The position numbers were made by a program, and so were the translations under genes. From an uncultured Acidimicrobiales bacterium (GTDB lineage Bacteria; Actinomycetota; Acidimicrobiia; Acidimicrobiales; SZUA-35), in NCBI GenBank assembly GCA_937922045.1, contig CAKZXA010000121.1:1-33295 (forward strand): a stretch of 33,295 bases of DNA, given 5' to 3'. Below the pieces are notes generated by a model. The model did no database searches. It had not been told where the DNA came from and saw only the letters and a list, made by a program, of their open reading frames with translations. How positions within the stretch are numbered: position 1 is the stretch's first letter; each line of letters opens with the position of its first letter. Shown here piece by piece: positions 22,840-31,291 of this stretch.

Positions 22840-23867
22840 TCGGCCTTCTTGGCTCGACTCGGTGCCACCCTCGGCGGTTCGTTCGGCATCTTGGGATAGA
22901 CGGGCGGCCACGGAGCGTCCATCATGCCGTTGCTCATATCGGCCTCGTGCATTGTTAACAGGGGTTCGAGGGAACACGGGGCGTCATACATCGGCGCCCA
23001 CGGGTCGCCCTCTGCGGCCACCTTGGCCGAGACCACGTCCATCGTGAACGCTTCGGGATCGACCGAGTCGAGCTCGTCCCAATGGAAGGGGGTGCTGACC
23101 TGAGCGCCAACGCGCGATCGCACACTCCAGGCTCCGAAGACCGTCTTGTGTGGAGCGTTCTGATTGAAATCGATGAAGACCCGCTCTCCTCGTTCCTCTT
23201 TCCACCAGGCCGCGGTGAGCTCCTCAGGATGACGGCGTTCCAACTCCCGGGCGAGAGCGACGGCCGCCGCCCTCACCTGGTACGAATCCCAGCGAGGTTC
23301 GAGGGTGGCGAAAAGATGGAGGCCCCGGCTACCCGTGGTCTTCGGGTAGCAAGGCACGCCGACCTCGTCCATGAGATCCTTCACCAAGCGAGCAGCAGCC
23401 CGGATGTCGTCGAAGCCGATGCCAGGGGAGGGGTCGAGATCGATGCGGAGCTGATCGGCATTGTAGGACTCGGGCGAGTCGGCCTGCTGCGCCTTGTAGG
23501 GCCACAGATGGAATCCCAGACAGCCCATCTGTGCCGCCCAGGCGATATGGGCCACATCAGCGGCGACCATGGCGTTCGAGGTCGTGCCATTTGGCGTGGA
23601 AACCACCGTCGTCTGCAGCCACTCGGGGGCACCCTTGGGAACCCGTTTCTGGAAGAACGACTTACCCGATGCTCCGTCGGGGAAACGCTGCATCAGCGTT
23701 GGCCGATCACCCATAGCGGCCATGAGTGGCCCTTCGATCGACTCGTAAAACTCGATGAGGTCGAGCTTGGTGTGGCCCGAACGGGAGAAGAACACCTTGT
23801 CGGGGCTGGAGATCTTCACCTCGTGCCCGGCAATGGTCTTGATGATCGAGTCGGTGGCCTTGGCCAT
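22836..23867 (-). CDS. Stand-alone LigD-type DNA polymerase/primase (NHEJ PolDom)
   Basis: 343 residues of the archaeo-eukaryotic primase fold used in bacterial non-homologous end joining. It fills or extends ends, often adding ribonucleotides. Catalytic acids: LRIDLDPSPG (Asp143, Asp145) and VFIDFNQNAPHKT (Asp233). Also visible are KVFFSRSGHTKLDLIEFY, LQRFPDG-like MQRFPDGASGKSFFQK, and KTTGSRGLHLF (176-186, nucleotide contact). There is no ligase or phosphoesterase domain attached; a separate ATP-dependent ligase is two genes upstream on the same strand. It starts 9 nt after the O-antigen-ligase-like gene; TAGCCT lies 6 nt before its ATG. No Ku gene is in the window. Confidence 0.92.
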   Translation of the reverse strand: MAKATDSIIKTIAGHEVKISSPDKVFFSRSGHTKLDLIEFYESIEGPLMAAMGDRPTLMQRFPDGASGKSFFQKRVPKGAPEWLQTTVVSTPNGTTSNAMVAADVAHIAWAAQMGCLGFHLWPYKAQQADSPESYNADQLRIDLDPSPGIGFDDIRAAARLVKDLMDEVGVPCYPKTTGSRGLHLFATLEPRWDSYQVRAAAVALARELERRHPEELTAAWWKEERGERVFIDFNQNAPHKTVFGAWSVRSRVGAQVSTPFHWDELDSVDPEAFTMDVVSAKVAAEGDPWAPMYDAPCSLEPLLTMHEADMSNGMMDAPWPPVYPKMPNEPPRVAPSRAKKAD

Positions 23868-23876
23868 TAGGCCAGG

Positions 23877-25865
23877 CTAGCCGCCGGTTGCCGACTCGTT
23901 CTGTTGGGCTTCGAAGGCGTCGGCTCTGAGGGTGTCGATCCGCGCATCCCCAGGAAACCGATCCTCGGCTTCGTCGAGTGTGGCTTGAAGCTGTTGCCAG
24001 CGCATGTTCTCCAGATGCACCACCGCCAGGTTGAGCAGAGGTTCGATGGCATCGGGGGCGAGCCTGGAGGCGTGCTGCAGTTTGGCGGTTGCTTCGTCAG
24101 CTCTCCCCGCGAGGGCAAGGGCAACACCGTACTGCTGTTGAGGGAGTGGATTGTTCGGGTCGACCTCGTCGAGGTGGCTTAACGCCGTCAAGGCCACGTC
24201 CAGGTCGGTGGTAGCACCCGTTGAGCGGGCCTTGTCCAGCAGGAGCGATGCCTGCTCGGTGAGCAGGGCTGGATCGCGAGGGGAGCGGTCGAGGCCGCTC
24301 GCAAGATGGTCGAGCGCCCGGTCGACTCCCTCCGGGTCGGGGTGGCGCGACCACAACCGCGAGGCGATGAATCGGTAGCGGATGGAGGCGGGCCGCAAGC
24401 CTACGGCCGCATCCGCTCGGTCGACGGCACGATCCGCATCGGTCGCAGCAACCGCATCGGCTACTCGATGGTCTGCCACCACGTTGAACAGCCCAGCCAG
24501 CAGGCCTGTTCCTGCGAGAGCGGCGGCGAAGAAGCCGAAGAAGCGCTTCATCCCGCTCACCGGGCTGCCCACTGGGTTGTTGCGAACGCCAACCGATGGT
24601 CGGGCCACCAGCAAGCCGGCCACAACCCAAAAGAACGGATCGAGCTCAGCGAGTGGAAACAGAAACCACTGCTGCACGATGTAGGCGATGACCGCGGCGG
24701 CCAACGCCACATCGCTCAACGCCTGTGGTCCGCGAAGGCGTCGGAAGGCAGCAAGCCCAAGGCCGAGGTGAACCACCAAAAGCCCGATGCCAGCGATCCA
24801 TCCACCAGCCAGCGCTGTGTCGAGATAGGTATTGTGGGCGCGGTCGGTGATCGCCTTTCGGCCATGGTCGATCACATAGTGTTCGTCGACGAAGGCACCG
24901 AAGACGGTTCGATACCCCTCCGGGCCATAGCCGACGAGTCCACCGAGGTCGGCCCCAACCAACGCTCGACCGCCCACTTGCCATTCGTCGAATCGTCCGG
25001 CGATGACACCATCGGATAGATCGGCAAGATCGGCGAGCCTCGGCCCGACCGGCGTTATGGCAATGACGATGACGCCGACCAGTACGACACCAGCGGCTGC
25101 CCCCCAGCCCTGGTTCCCGAATCGTTGACCGAACCTCTGAGCCCCGGCCTTGCCGTTTGCCGACAACACCACGAGCCCGGCGACGCCAGCCCCGACCCAC
25201 GAAGCTCTTGTACCCGAGGCCAGCAGCGCAAACAGGCCGCTGAGTGTTGCGACGAACGCAAGGCCGCGGGCCCACGGTGGTTCTTCGGCCGAGAGGGCGA
25301 GCCAGGCGGCCAAAGGCAGACAGAGCAGCATCGCTGCGCCGAGGTAGGCGGGCTGCCCGAAGGCTCCCCCGGCCCGTCCACCAAAGCCGTTGGCCAGGCT
25401 GGCGTCGGTGAGAGCTTCGATGAGAGACCAGACGCCGTTCACGCCAGCCCCGATGGCGCCGGCCCAAGCGATGGGTCGAAGATGTTGTCTTGCTGGTATG
25501 GAGAACAGGAGCGCAAAGAGCAGCCAGGTGAGCAGGCCAAGATTGCGATCGGGTGTGCCGAAGATGGCCATGAACGGATCGTCGGCAGCTCCGCCCAACA
25601 TCGACACGGCTGTCGCAACCACCAAACCGCCGAGCAGGCCGATCCATCCGAAACGAACCATCGGGTCGCACTCTCGCCAGAAGCGAACCGGCAGGCCCTT
25701 TTCGGCGAGTGCACCAACGATAGCGACAAGGGCAAAGGTGGAGACCAGCATCCAACGCAGCGGGCCAACGCGATCCCAACCCCACGGGTCGACGGCCAGC
25801 AAGGATGCCAGCACGAGGCCGGCCAGGAACCAGCCGGTTAGAGAACCAATCTTCAAAGAATTCAT
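23877..25865 (-). CDS. O-antigen ligase/polymerase-family membrane protein with C-terminal TPRs
   Basis: 662 residues. About 10-12 transmembrane helices span residues 10-450. The Wzy_C-like periplasmic region contains GYGPEGYRTVFGAF and RAHNTYLDTALAGGW, as in O-antigen ligases and Wzy polymerases, which join a lipid-linked glycan to its acceptor outside the membrane. After a last hydrophobic segment, residues about 480-650 form TPR-like helical repeats (QYGVALALAGRADEATAKLQ, EPLLNLAVVHLENMRWQQLQATL). In an actinobacterium a role in envelope glycan assembly or protein O-glycosylation is reasonable. Oddly, it is sandwiched between the DNA ligase and polymerase genes with gaps of only 18 and 9 nt. 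Confidence 0.85.
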   Translation of the reverse strand: MNSLKIGSLTGWFLAGLVLASLLAVDPWGWDRVGPLRWMLVSTFALVAIVGALAEKGLPVRFWRECDPMVRFGWIGLLGGLVVATAVSMLGGAADDPFMAIFGTPDRNLGLLTWLLFALLFSIPARQHLRPIAWAGAIGAGVNGVWSLIEALTDASLANGFGGRAGGAFGQPAYLGAAMLLCLPLAAWLALSAEEPPWARGLAFVATLSGLFALLASGTRASWVGAGVAGLVVLSANGKAGAQRFGQRFGNQGWGAAAGVVLVGVIVIAITPVGPRLADLADLSDGVIAGRFDEWQVGGRALVGADLGGLVGYGPEGYRTVFGAFVDEHYVIDHGRKAITDRAHNTYLDTALAGGWIAGIGLLVVHLGLGLAAFRRLRGPQALSDVALAAAVIAYIVQQWFLFPLAELDPFFWVVAGLLVARPSVGVRNNPVGSPVSGMKRFFGFFAAALAGTGLLAGLFNVVADHRVADAVAATDADRAVDRADAAVGLRPASIRYRFIASRLWSRHPDPEGVDRALDHLASGLDRSPRDPALLTEQASLLLDKARSTGATTDLDVALTALSHLDEVDPNNPLPQQQYGVALALAGRADEATAKLQHASRLAPDAIEPLLNLAVVHLENMRWQQLQATLDEAEDRFPGDARIDTLRADAFEAQQNESATGG

Positions 25866-25883
25866 GAGGTTTGCAGCTGCCGG

Positions 25884-27023
25884 CTAGGCACCAGAGGCGG
25901 CGTTGAGCACGATATCGAGGCTGATCGGTTCAGGTTCATCGAGTTGCTCAAAGGTGCACTGTTCGGGTGTTTTGTCGGGGCGCCAGTTCAGCATTTTGGT
26001 GACCTCGCGAAAACGACCGTTGAGGGTGGACCCGTACTTAACTTCGGCTACGCGTTCGATACGCAACGGGACCCACGAGTGATCCTTCTGGCCACTCCAG
26101 CGGTTGGGGGCTCCTGGCATCTTGCCCTCGGCTTTGGCGTGGGCCTCGGCCTCAACCCACGATCGCCAAGGGTGGGTTTCGATCGCGTCCTCCGTGAGAG
26201 GCGCGAGCTCATCGACCAGTTCTGTGCGGCGCTTTGCTGTGAAGCTGGCGGCGACGCCGACATGATGGAGGTTGCCGTCGCCGTCGTGAAGGCCAAGCAG
26301 GAGGGAGCCAACCCCGTTGCCATCCTTGTGCCAGCGGTAGCCGGCCACCACCGCGTCGGCCGAGCGGACGTGCTTCACCTTGAGCTGAGTGCGCTTGTTC
26401 TCGACGTAAGGATCGTTGCCTGCCTTGGCGATGAGTCCGTCGAGCCCTGCTCCCTCAAACACGGTGAACCAATGTTCGGCGGTGGCGTGATCGGTCGTGG
26501 TGGGGGTGAGGTAGATAGGCGGCTCGATCGCGACCAATGCTTCCTCCAGCCGAGCTCGACGCACGGAGAACGGTTCGTTCCGAAGATCGTCGTCGCCGAT
26601 GGCCAGCGCATCGAAGGCGATGAAGGCGGCCGGTGTCTTTTCGGCCAGCATGTTGACCCGACTTTCTGCCGGATGAATGCGCTGTTGTAATGCCTGGAAG
26701 TCGAGCTTCAGTTCGAGAGCAGCGCCGTCTTCGGCCTGTTCGGTAGCAACGATCAGTTCGCCGTCGATGACGCAGCGGTCGGGCAGGAACGCTCGAAGCG
26801 GATCGATCATCTCCGGAAAGTAGCGGGTCAGCGGCTTCTCGTTCCGGGAGCCGAGAATTACCTCGTCACCGTCGCGGAACACGATACAGCGGAATCCGTC
26901 CCACTTCGGTTCGAAGATGAGCCCGGCATCGGCGGGCCAGAACTTGGACTCAGGCCCGGGCACGCCACCGCTGACAGCCTTGGCCAACATCGGTTTCACC
27001 GGAGGGTTGACGGGGAGATCCAC
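25884..27023 (-). CDS. ATP-dependent DNA ligase (LigC/LigD-ligase type)
   Basis: 379 residues. The nucleotidyltransferase motifs are in order: I EPKWDGFR (adenylated Lys40), III IDGELIV, IIIa-like FIAFDALAI, IV GLDGLIAKAG, V RTQLKVKHVRSAD. The OB-fold domain follows (VVAGYRWHKDGNGVGSLLLGLHDGDG ... VAEVKYGSTLNGRFRE). It seals nicks using ATP; small enzymes of this kind work in NHEJ or excision repair beside LigD-type polymerases, as encoded here at 22836-23867. The start is GTG; an in-frame TAG 12 nt upstream leaves it as the first possible start, and TAGCAT sits 6 nt before it. Confidence 0.93.
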   Translation of the reverse strand: MDLPVNPPVKPMLAKAVSGGVPGPESKFWPADAGLIFEPKWDGFRCIVFRDGDEVILGSRNEKPLTRYFPEMIDPLRAFLPDRCVIDGELIVATEQAEDGAALELKLDFQALQQRIHPAESRVNMLAEKTPAAFIAFDALAIGDDDLRNEPFSVRRARLEEALVAIEPPIYLTPTTTDHATAEHWFTVFEGAGLDGLIAKAGNDPYVENKRTQLKVKHVRSADAVVAGYRWHKDGNGVGSLLLGLHDGDGNLHHVGVAASFTAKRRTELVDELAPLTEDAIETHPWRSWVEAEAHAKAEGKMPGAPNRWSGQKDHSWVPLRIERVAEVKYGSTLNGRFREVTKMLNWRPDKTPEQCTFEQLDEPEPISLDIVLNAASGA

Positions 27024-27029
27024 GCCATC

Positions 27030-27035
27030 ATGCTA
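27030..27035 (-). promoter_or_regulatory. Candidate -10 box for leaderless start at 27023
   Basis: Minus strand: TAGCAT, 6 nt, GTG. TANNNT type, no Shine-Dalgarno in the spacer. Confidence 0.4.
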
Positions 27036-27078
27036 GACGTCAGCCGCCCCGGAGTTTGATCGAGGCGCGAGCCTCAAA

Positions 27079-27552
27079 CTACGACGACCCTGTTGGACCA
27101 ACCGCGGCCTGCTCCCACGGGGCGCGCAAGACAGCCAAGTCTTCGCTGGCACGGTCTGCCACCAGCTCGGCGACAATCCAGGCTTCGGCTGCTGCGATCA
27201 GTCCGGGTGGCGGCGCCAGTTTTGCTGGTCCACCAGCGGCGTTGACGGTTGCCCGCCATTGGTCGGCTTGTCGCTCGTCCTGGGATGCCATGGCGGTGGC
27301 GATTCCGCCGAGGAGGCGCCACTTCGATTTCTTCTTCGCCTTCGGCGGCGTCGCTACCTCGATGCCGATGAGGTTTTGTTTCACCGTACGGAGGGTGTCG
27401 CTGAGCGTGGTCTGTTCGTCGGGGCTGAGCGAGTCGCGGTAGCGGCGCAGCAGATCAGCATCATCGAGGTCGACGATCCGGGAAACATGCACTCGGCCGG
27501 GAGCTGTGGCCATCAAGGATTCGACGTGATCGTGGATATCACCGATTGCCAT
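27079..27552 (-). CDS. Hypothetical protein
   Basis: 157 residues, soluble, mostly helical. A charged N-terminal half (LRRYRDSLSPDEQTTLSDTLRTVK) is followed by a Lys-rich patch PKAKKKSKWR and an Ala-rich C-terminal half (AAEAWIVAELVADRASEDLAVL). No signal peptide, membrane segment or motif recognised. It is 42 nt downstream of the kinase gene and 55 nt upstream of the ligase gene. TAGCAT lies 8 nt before its ATG (27566-27561). Confidence 0.65.
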   Translation of the reverse strand: MAIGDIHDHVESLMATAPGRVHVSRIVDLDDADLLRRYRDSLSPDEQTTLSDTLRTVKQNLIGIEVATPPKAKKKSKWRLLGGIATAMASQDERQADQWRATVNAAGGPAKLAPPPGLIAAAEAWIVAELVADRASEDLAVLRAPWEQAAVGPTGSS

Positions 27553-27594
27553 GGTTTGGCATGCTACTCGGTTTATGTCCCTGGGGTTTGAGAC

Positions 27595-28332
27595 CTACGG
27601 GCGCTCGCGGATTTCGGGATGGTCGAACACGGTGTTGTCGACGATGGTGTCGGCTAGGGACTGGGGATCGACCTCATCGATGTAGATCTGTTCGGCTACG
27701 TGATAACGGTCTCGGTGGAGCCGCTCGGCCTCCTCGAGCCCTTCGGCTTCGCGGTCGCGTTCGATCCCTCGTCGCAGTGACAGCTCGGCGGGAACATCGA
27801 GCCAGATGCGGTAATCCCAGAACTCGTTGTACGCCGGGCGGAAAGCGAAAACCGAGTCGACGATGAGTACGGCGTTGGCTGGGGCGTCGACCGCAACATC
27901 TCGATGGTCCACGCTGGTGAGCGGATCGTGGGCACAGAGGACCACCCGGCCCGATCCATGGGGTCCCGATGGTCGAAGGAGAAGCTCTCGGGCCGACTCG
28001 AAATCGGGCGTGTTGCGATAGTAGCCGTCACCCGAGATGCGGTCGTAGCCGTGCTCGCGGGCATGGCGCCACGGGTGCTTGAAGTCGTCGAGCGATGCCT
28101 GCAGCGTTGGGCGACCGAGGCGACGCAAGGCGGCAGCTAGCTCATGGCTGAAGGTGGTCTTGCCCGCTGCGGTAAAGCCGTCGACGGCTACTCGAAGCCG
28201 CTTGGCGCCCCGTCGGTTCACCATCGAGGCCACACGCTCGATGACGCGCTGGCGATCGGCGGTACTGGTTGTTGGAGCTGGCTGGCTCCATGTTGATACC
28301 GAGGTGAATCCCGGTACGGGTTCGCTGTTCAT
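27595..28332 (-). CDS. Uridine-kinase-like P-loop kinase
   Basis: 245 residues from the ATG at 28332. The P-loop VAVDGFTAAGKTTFSHELA (Walker A 52-60) and the LDDF that follows (ASLDDFKHP) match the uridine kinase/phosphoribulokinase superfamily, where that Asp helps catalysis. Later segments LIVDSVFAFRPAYNEFWDYRIWLDVP and RDREAEG...RYHVAEQIYIDEVDP are typical of bacterial uridine-kinase-like proteins of unknown substrate. The frame also opens with a TTG at 28353; I prefer the ATG, with moderate confidence. It is divergent from the membrane protein gene and likely heads the minus-strand run down to 22836. Confidence 0.82.
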   Translation of the reverse strand: MNSEPVPGFTSVSTWSQPAPTTSTADRQRVIERVASMVNRRGAKRLRVAVDGFTAAGKTTFSHELAAALRRLGRPTLQASLDDFKHPWRHAREHGYDRISGDGYYRNTPDFESARELLLRPSGPHGSGRVVLCAHDPLTSVDHRDVAVDAPANAVLIVDSVFAFRPAYNEFWDYRIWLDVPAELSLRRGIERDREAEGLEEAERLHRDRYHVAEQIYIDEVDPQSLADTIVDNTVFDHPEIRERP

Positions 28333-28380
28333 GGGTCCAGGCGCCTCCGCCAAGCTCGCGAGATGGCTCGTTTTTCTTCG

Positions 28381-28389
28381 TGTAATACT
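28381..28389 (+). promoter_or_regulatory. Candidate extended -10 promoter for leaderless start at 28396
   Basis: TGT followed by AATACT (28384-28389), then 6 nt and ATG. It has a TGN extension but not the TA of TANNNT, so it is weaker than the other boxes. Confidence 0.35.
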
Positions 28390-28395
28390 AGATGC

Positions 28396-29445
28396 ATGAC
28401 ATCACTAGGGTTGAGCGGGATCGAGCGGGAGACCATGGTGGTCGGCCGCCGGGCATCGCGCCGCGAACATCTTGTCTTTCTCGGTGCGGGACTGTGGCTG
28501 ATGGTAGGTCTCTGCCTCGATGGCTGGGCCCATCGGCATCAGCCTGAACTCGAATCGTTCTTCACGCCCTGGCATGCCGTCTTCTACGCCGGTTTCAGCG
28601 CATCTGTGGCCACCTTGGCCGTGATGGTGATCCGGCGGCGATCGCAGGCTTCATCACTCTGGGACGCAGTGCCGACCGGCTACGAGCTATCGGTGGTCGG
28701 CTTTGGGATCTTCGCCGTCGGGGGTATCGGCGACGGCTTCTGGCACACGATCTTTGGCGTTGAGACGAGTGTCGATGCCCTGCTCTCGCCCACCCATCTC
28801 CTGATGCTGGTCGGCATGTCGATGGCGGTTGCCGCTCCTGTCCGCGACGCCGAAGCGGAACGCAGCGAAGCAGGCACGTCAGATGCCCTGACGGTGTCTT
28901 CGTTCTTGCCCGTCATCCTGTCGATCGGGCTGCTCACGACGGGAGTTGCGTTCTTCTTTCTCTACGCCAACGGCTTTTCTAACTGGCCGACGACGCGAAC
29001 GTACATCCCTAACGAGAGCGATCTGCTCGCCGGTTTCGGGGTGCTTTCGACCCTGGCCTCAACCGTGATCCTCCTCACGCCGACGCTGTATGTGCTTCGC
29101 CGTTGGCACACCCCGTTCGGCGCCTTCACCGTGATCTACGGCGTCGTCGGTGTCTTCATGGCTGGCCTCGACGCCTTCGCAGAACCGTGGCAGATTCTGG
29201 CCCCGCTAGCCGGTGGTCTCACCGCCGATTTTGTCGCTCGATCACTTCGAGGAAGCCGCCACCTCGGCCTAGGGATCGGCCTGCTGGTGCCACTGATCAT
29301 GTGGAGCGTGTCAACCCTGGCGACCCACCTGGCGTGGACGATCGAGTGGCCCCCAGAGCTATGGGTCGGCCAGGTCGTCATGGCCATGCTCACCGGCCTT
29401 GGTCTGGCTCTGCTGACCCGCCAGCCTGACGCTGGTGGAACCTAG
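28396..29445 (+). CDS. Polytopic membrane protein, unknown function
   Basis: 349 residues from the ATG at 28396, with about eight to nine hydrophobic helices. The most distinctive segment is GGIGDGFWHTIFGVETSVDALLSPTHLLMLVGM (starting near residue 107), which mixes charged and His residues within or next to helices and may be a metal or substrate site. I recognise this wording as recurring in actinobacterial hypothetical membrane proteins but know no function. An ATG at 28435 is the alternative start. The frame's earlier start at 28363 lies upstream of the promoter-like box. A hairpin follows the stop codon. Confidence 0.8.
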   Translation: MTSLGLSGIERETMVVGRRASRREHLVFLGAGLWLMVGLCLDGWAHRHQPELESFFTPWHAVFYAGFSASVATLAVMVIRRRSQASSLWDAVPTGYELSVVGFGIFAVGGIGDGFWHTIFGVETSVDALLSPTHLLMLVGMSMAVAAPVRDAEAERSEAGTSDALTVSSFLPVILSIGLLTTGVAFFFLYANGFSNWPTTRTYIPNESDLLAGFGVLSTLASTVILLTPTLYVLRRWHTPFGAFTVIYGVVGVFMAGLDAFAEPWQILAPLAGGLTADFVARSLRGSRHLGLGIGLLVPLIMWSVSTLATHLAWTIEWPPELWVGQVVMAMLTGLGLALLTRQPDAGGT

Positions 29446-29448
29446 CAC

Positions 29449-29504
29449 GGCACGGCCCCAGCGTTCGAACGCCGCTGCTTCATCGCTGGGCTTGGCCCTG
29501 TGCC
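29449..29504 (+). terminator. Possible terminator hairpin after the membrane protein
   Basis: CCCAGCG (29457-29463) pairs with CGCTGGG (29484-29490), and outside it GGCAC (29449-29453) pairs with GTGCC (29500-29504). It begins 4 nt after the stop codon; no U-tract. The loop is long (20 nt) and the two stems are separated by an internal loop, so it is only moderately convincing. Confidence 0.4.
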
Positions 29505-29516
29505 CCCGTCGAACGG

Positions 29517-29522
29517 TACGCT
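29517..29522 (+). promoter_or_regulatory. Candidate -10 box ahead of the carboxylase gene
   Basis: TACGCT, 7 nt, GTG. TANNNT type with leaderless-compatible spacing, one base longer than the others. Confidence 0.3.
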
Positions 29523-29529
29523 GTGAGCC

Positions 29530-31080
29530 GTGGCTGACCACTCTTTAAGCGAACGCATCGACGACCTGAATCGCAGGAAGACCGAGGCACTCAACGCAGG
29601 GCCCGAGCGCTCGGTGCAACGCCAGCACGACAAGGGCAAGATGCTGGCTCGTGAGCGGCTCGACTACCTGCTCGACGAAGGCTCCTTCAATGAGCTCGAC
29701 ATGCTGGCTCGAACCCGGCACGCCGACGCGGCCGATCGGCCCTACACCGATGGCATCGTCACCGGCTGGGGCACGATCGATGGCCGCAAAGTCTTCATCT
29801 TCTCTCAAGACTTTACGATCATGGGTGGCTCGCTCGGCGAGGTCTTCGCCGAGAAGGTGCACAAGATCATGGATCTGGCCGCCTCGGTGGGTGCACCCTT
29901 CATCGGGTTGAACGACGGCGCAGGTGCCCGAATCCCCGAAGGCGTTGTGAGCCTCGACGGTTACGGCGGCATTTTCTACCGCAACGTGCAGGCCTCCGGT
30001 GTCATTCCTCAGATCAGTGTGATCATGGGTCCGTGCGCTGGCGGTGCCGTCTATAGCCCGGCTATGACCGACTTCATCTTCATGGTGCGTGAGACATCCC
30101 ATATGTTCATAACCGGACCAGACGTGGTCAAGACCGTTACCGGTGAAGAGGTAACGCTCGAAGAGTTGGGTGGCGCCGGCTCACATTCATCGAGATCAGG
30201 TGTGGCCAACTTCGTAGCCGCCGACGAGAAGGCCGTGCTCGACGAAGTTCGCTACCTGTTGGGCTTTCTTCCCTCGAACAACATGGAGGAAGCCCCCCAT
30301 CTCGACAGTGGCGACGATCCAAACCGTCGCTGTGAGGCCCTCAACGATCTCATGCCGGCCAGCCCCAACATGCCCTACGACATGAAGGCCGTAATCAGCG
30401 AGGTCGTCGACGACGGTGACTTCATGGAGTATCACGCGAACTGGGCCCGCTCGATCGTGTGTGGGTTCGCCCGGATGGATGGTCGAGCCGTCGGTATCGT
30501 CGCCAATCAGCCCATGGTGTTGGCTGGCGTGCTCGATATCGAGTCGTCATCAAAGGCCGCTCGATTCGTTCGCACCTGCGATGCCTTCAACCTGCCCATT
30601 CTGACCTTCGTCGACGTGCCGGGCTTCCTGCCCGGTGTCGACCAGGAGTATGGCGGCATTATCCGGCATGGGGCCAAGCTCCTCTACTCCTACTGCGAAG
30701 CCACCGTGCCCCGCATCCAGATCATCACTCGCAAGGCTTACGGTGGCGCCTACGTGGTGATGGACTCGAAGTCGATTGGCTCGGACCTGTCGTTCGCATG
30801 GCCGTCAGCCGAACTGGCCGTGATGGGCCCTGAGGGTGCGGCCGAAATCGTGCACCGGCGCGAGATCCAGTCGGCGGCTGATCCCGAGGCCCGCCGCAAC
30901 GAGCTGGTCGAGGACTACAAGGAGCAATTCGCCAATCCGTGGATAGCGGCCGAACGAGGCTACATCGATGATGTAATCGACCCGGCCGAGACCCGCATCA
31001 AGATCATCGCCGGGTTGAATATGTTGGCCTCGAAACGAGAAGAGCTTCCTCAGCGCAAGCACGGCAACGTGCCGCTTTAG
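29530..31080 (+). CDS. Acyl-CoA carboxylase beta (carboxyltransferase) subunit, propionyl-CoA carboxylase-like
   Basis: 516 residues with N- and C-terminal crotonase-fold carboxyltransferase halves. Carboxybiotin and acyl-CoA sites are seen in IGLNDGAGARIPEGV (125-139), GPCAGGAVYSPAMTDFIFMV (167-186) and, in the second half, FVDVPGFLPGVDQE and RKAYGGAYVVMDSK (401-414). It ends RKHGNVPL like PccB proteins. It transfers CO2 from biotin to acyl-CoA (propionyl-CoA to methylmalonyl-CoA, or acetyl-CoA to malonyl-CoA). Residue 409 is Val where classical propionyl enzymes have Asp, a known specificity position. The biotin-carrying alpha subunit is not in the window. A small epsilon-like gene follows after 20 nt. 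The start is GTG. Confidence 0.94.
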   Translation: MADHSLSERIDDLNRRKTEALNAGPERSVQRQHDKGKMLARERLDYLLDEGSFNELDMLARTRHADAADRPYTDGIVTGWGTIDGRKVFIFSQDFTIMGGSLGEVFAEKVHKIMDLAASVGAPFIGLNDGAGARIPEGVVSLDGYGGIFYRNVQASGVIPQISVIMGPCAGGAVYSPAMTDFIFMVRETSHMFITGPDVVKTVTGEEVTLEELGGAGSHSSRSGVANFVAADEKAVLDEVRYLLGFLPSNNMEEAPHLDSGDDPNRRCEALNDLMPASPNMPYDMKAVISEVVDDGDFMEYHANWARSIVCGFARMDGRAVGIVANQPMVLAGVLDIESSSKAARFVRTCDAFNLPILTFVDVPGFLPGVDQEYGGIIRHGAKLLYSYCEATVPRIQIITRKAYGGAYVVMDSKSIGSDLSFAWPSAELAVMGPEGAAEIVHRREIQSAADPEARRNELVEDYKEQFANPWIAAERGYIDDVIDPAETRIKIIAGLNMLASKREELPQRKHGNVPL

Positions 31081-31100
31081 GCGTGAGAGGGTCTGAACCA

Positions 31101-31280
31101 ATGGATATCACACCAACCCCTACCGACGAGGAGGCGGCCGCTATCGTCGCCGCCTTGGCCATGACAATGCTCCGACCCGGCATGGCCGAGTCGGAGCAGG
31201 TGTCTTCACGTTGGCGGTTCAGTGGGCGGTGGTGGCATCGCGGCCACCAGCTTCAGCGCAAGCGTCCATCGGTTCGCTGA
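31101..31280 (+). CDS. Acyl-CoA carboxylase epsilon-like subunit
   Basis: 59 residues from the ATG at 31101 (the frame is also open from 31083). The helical core TPTDEEAAAIVAALAMTML, then SRWRFSGRWW and a basic tail, fits the tiny epsilon subunits that stabilise actinobacterial acyl-CoA carboxylases. It is placed directly behind the beta subunit gene, where such subunits normally lie. The assignment rests on pattern plus position. Confidence 0.72.
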   Translation: MDITPTPTDEEAAAIVAALAMTMLRPGMAESEQVSSRWRFSGRWWHRGHQLQRKRPSVR

Positions 31281-31291
31281 CGCTACCCACC

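Noticed and set aside
24306-25841. Long forward frames (about 237 and 238 codons) antisense to the O-antigen-ligase-like gene
   Set aside because: Low-complexity, charged translations without motifs; shadows of a GC-rich membrane protein gene.
22836-27023. A complete LigD operon with Ku
   Set aside because: Only polymerase and ligase are present; no phosphoesterase or Ku could be found in any frame of the window.
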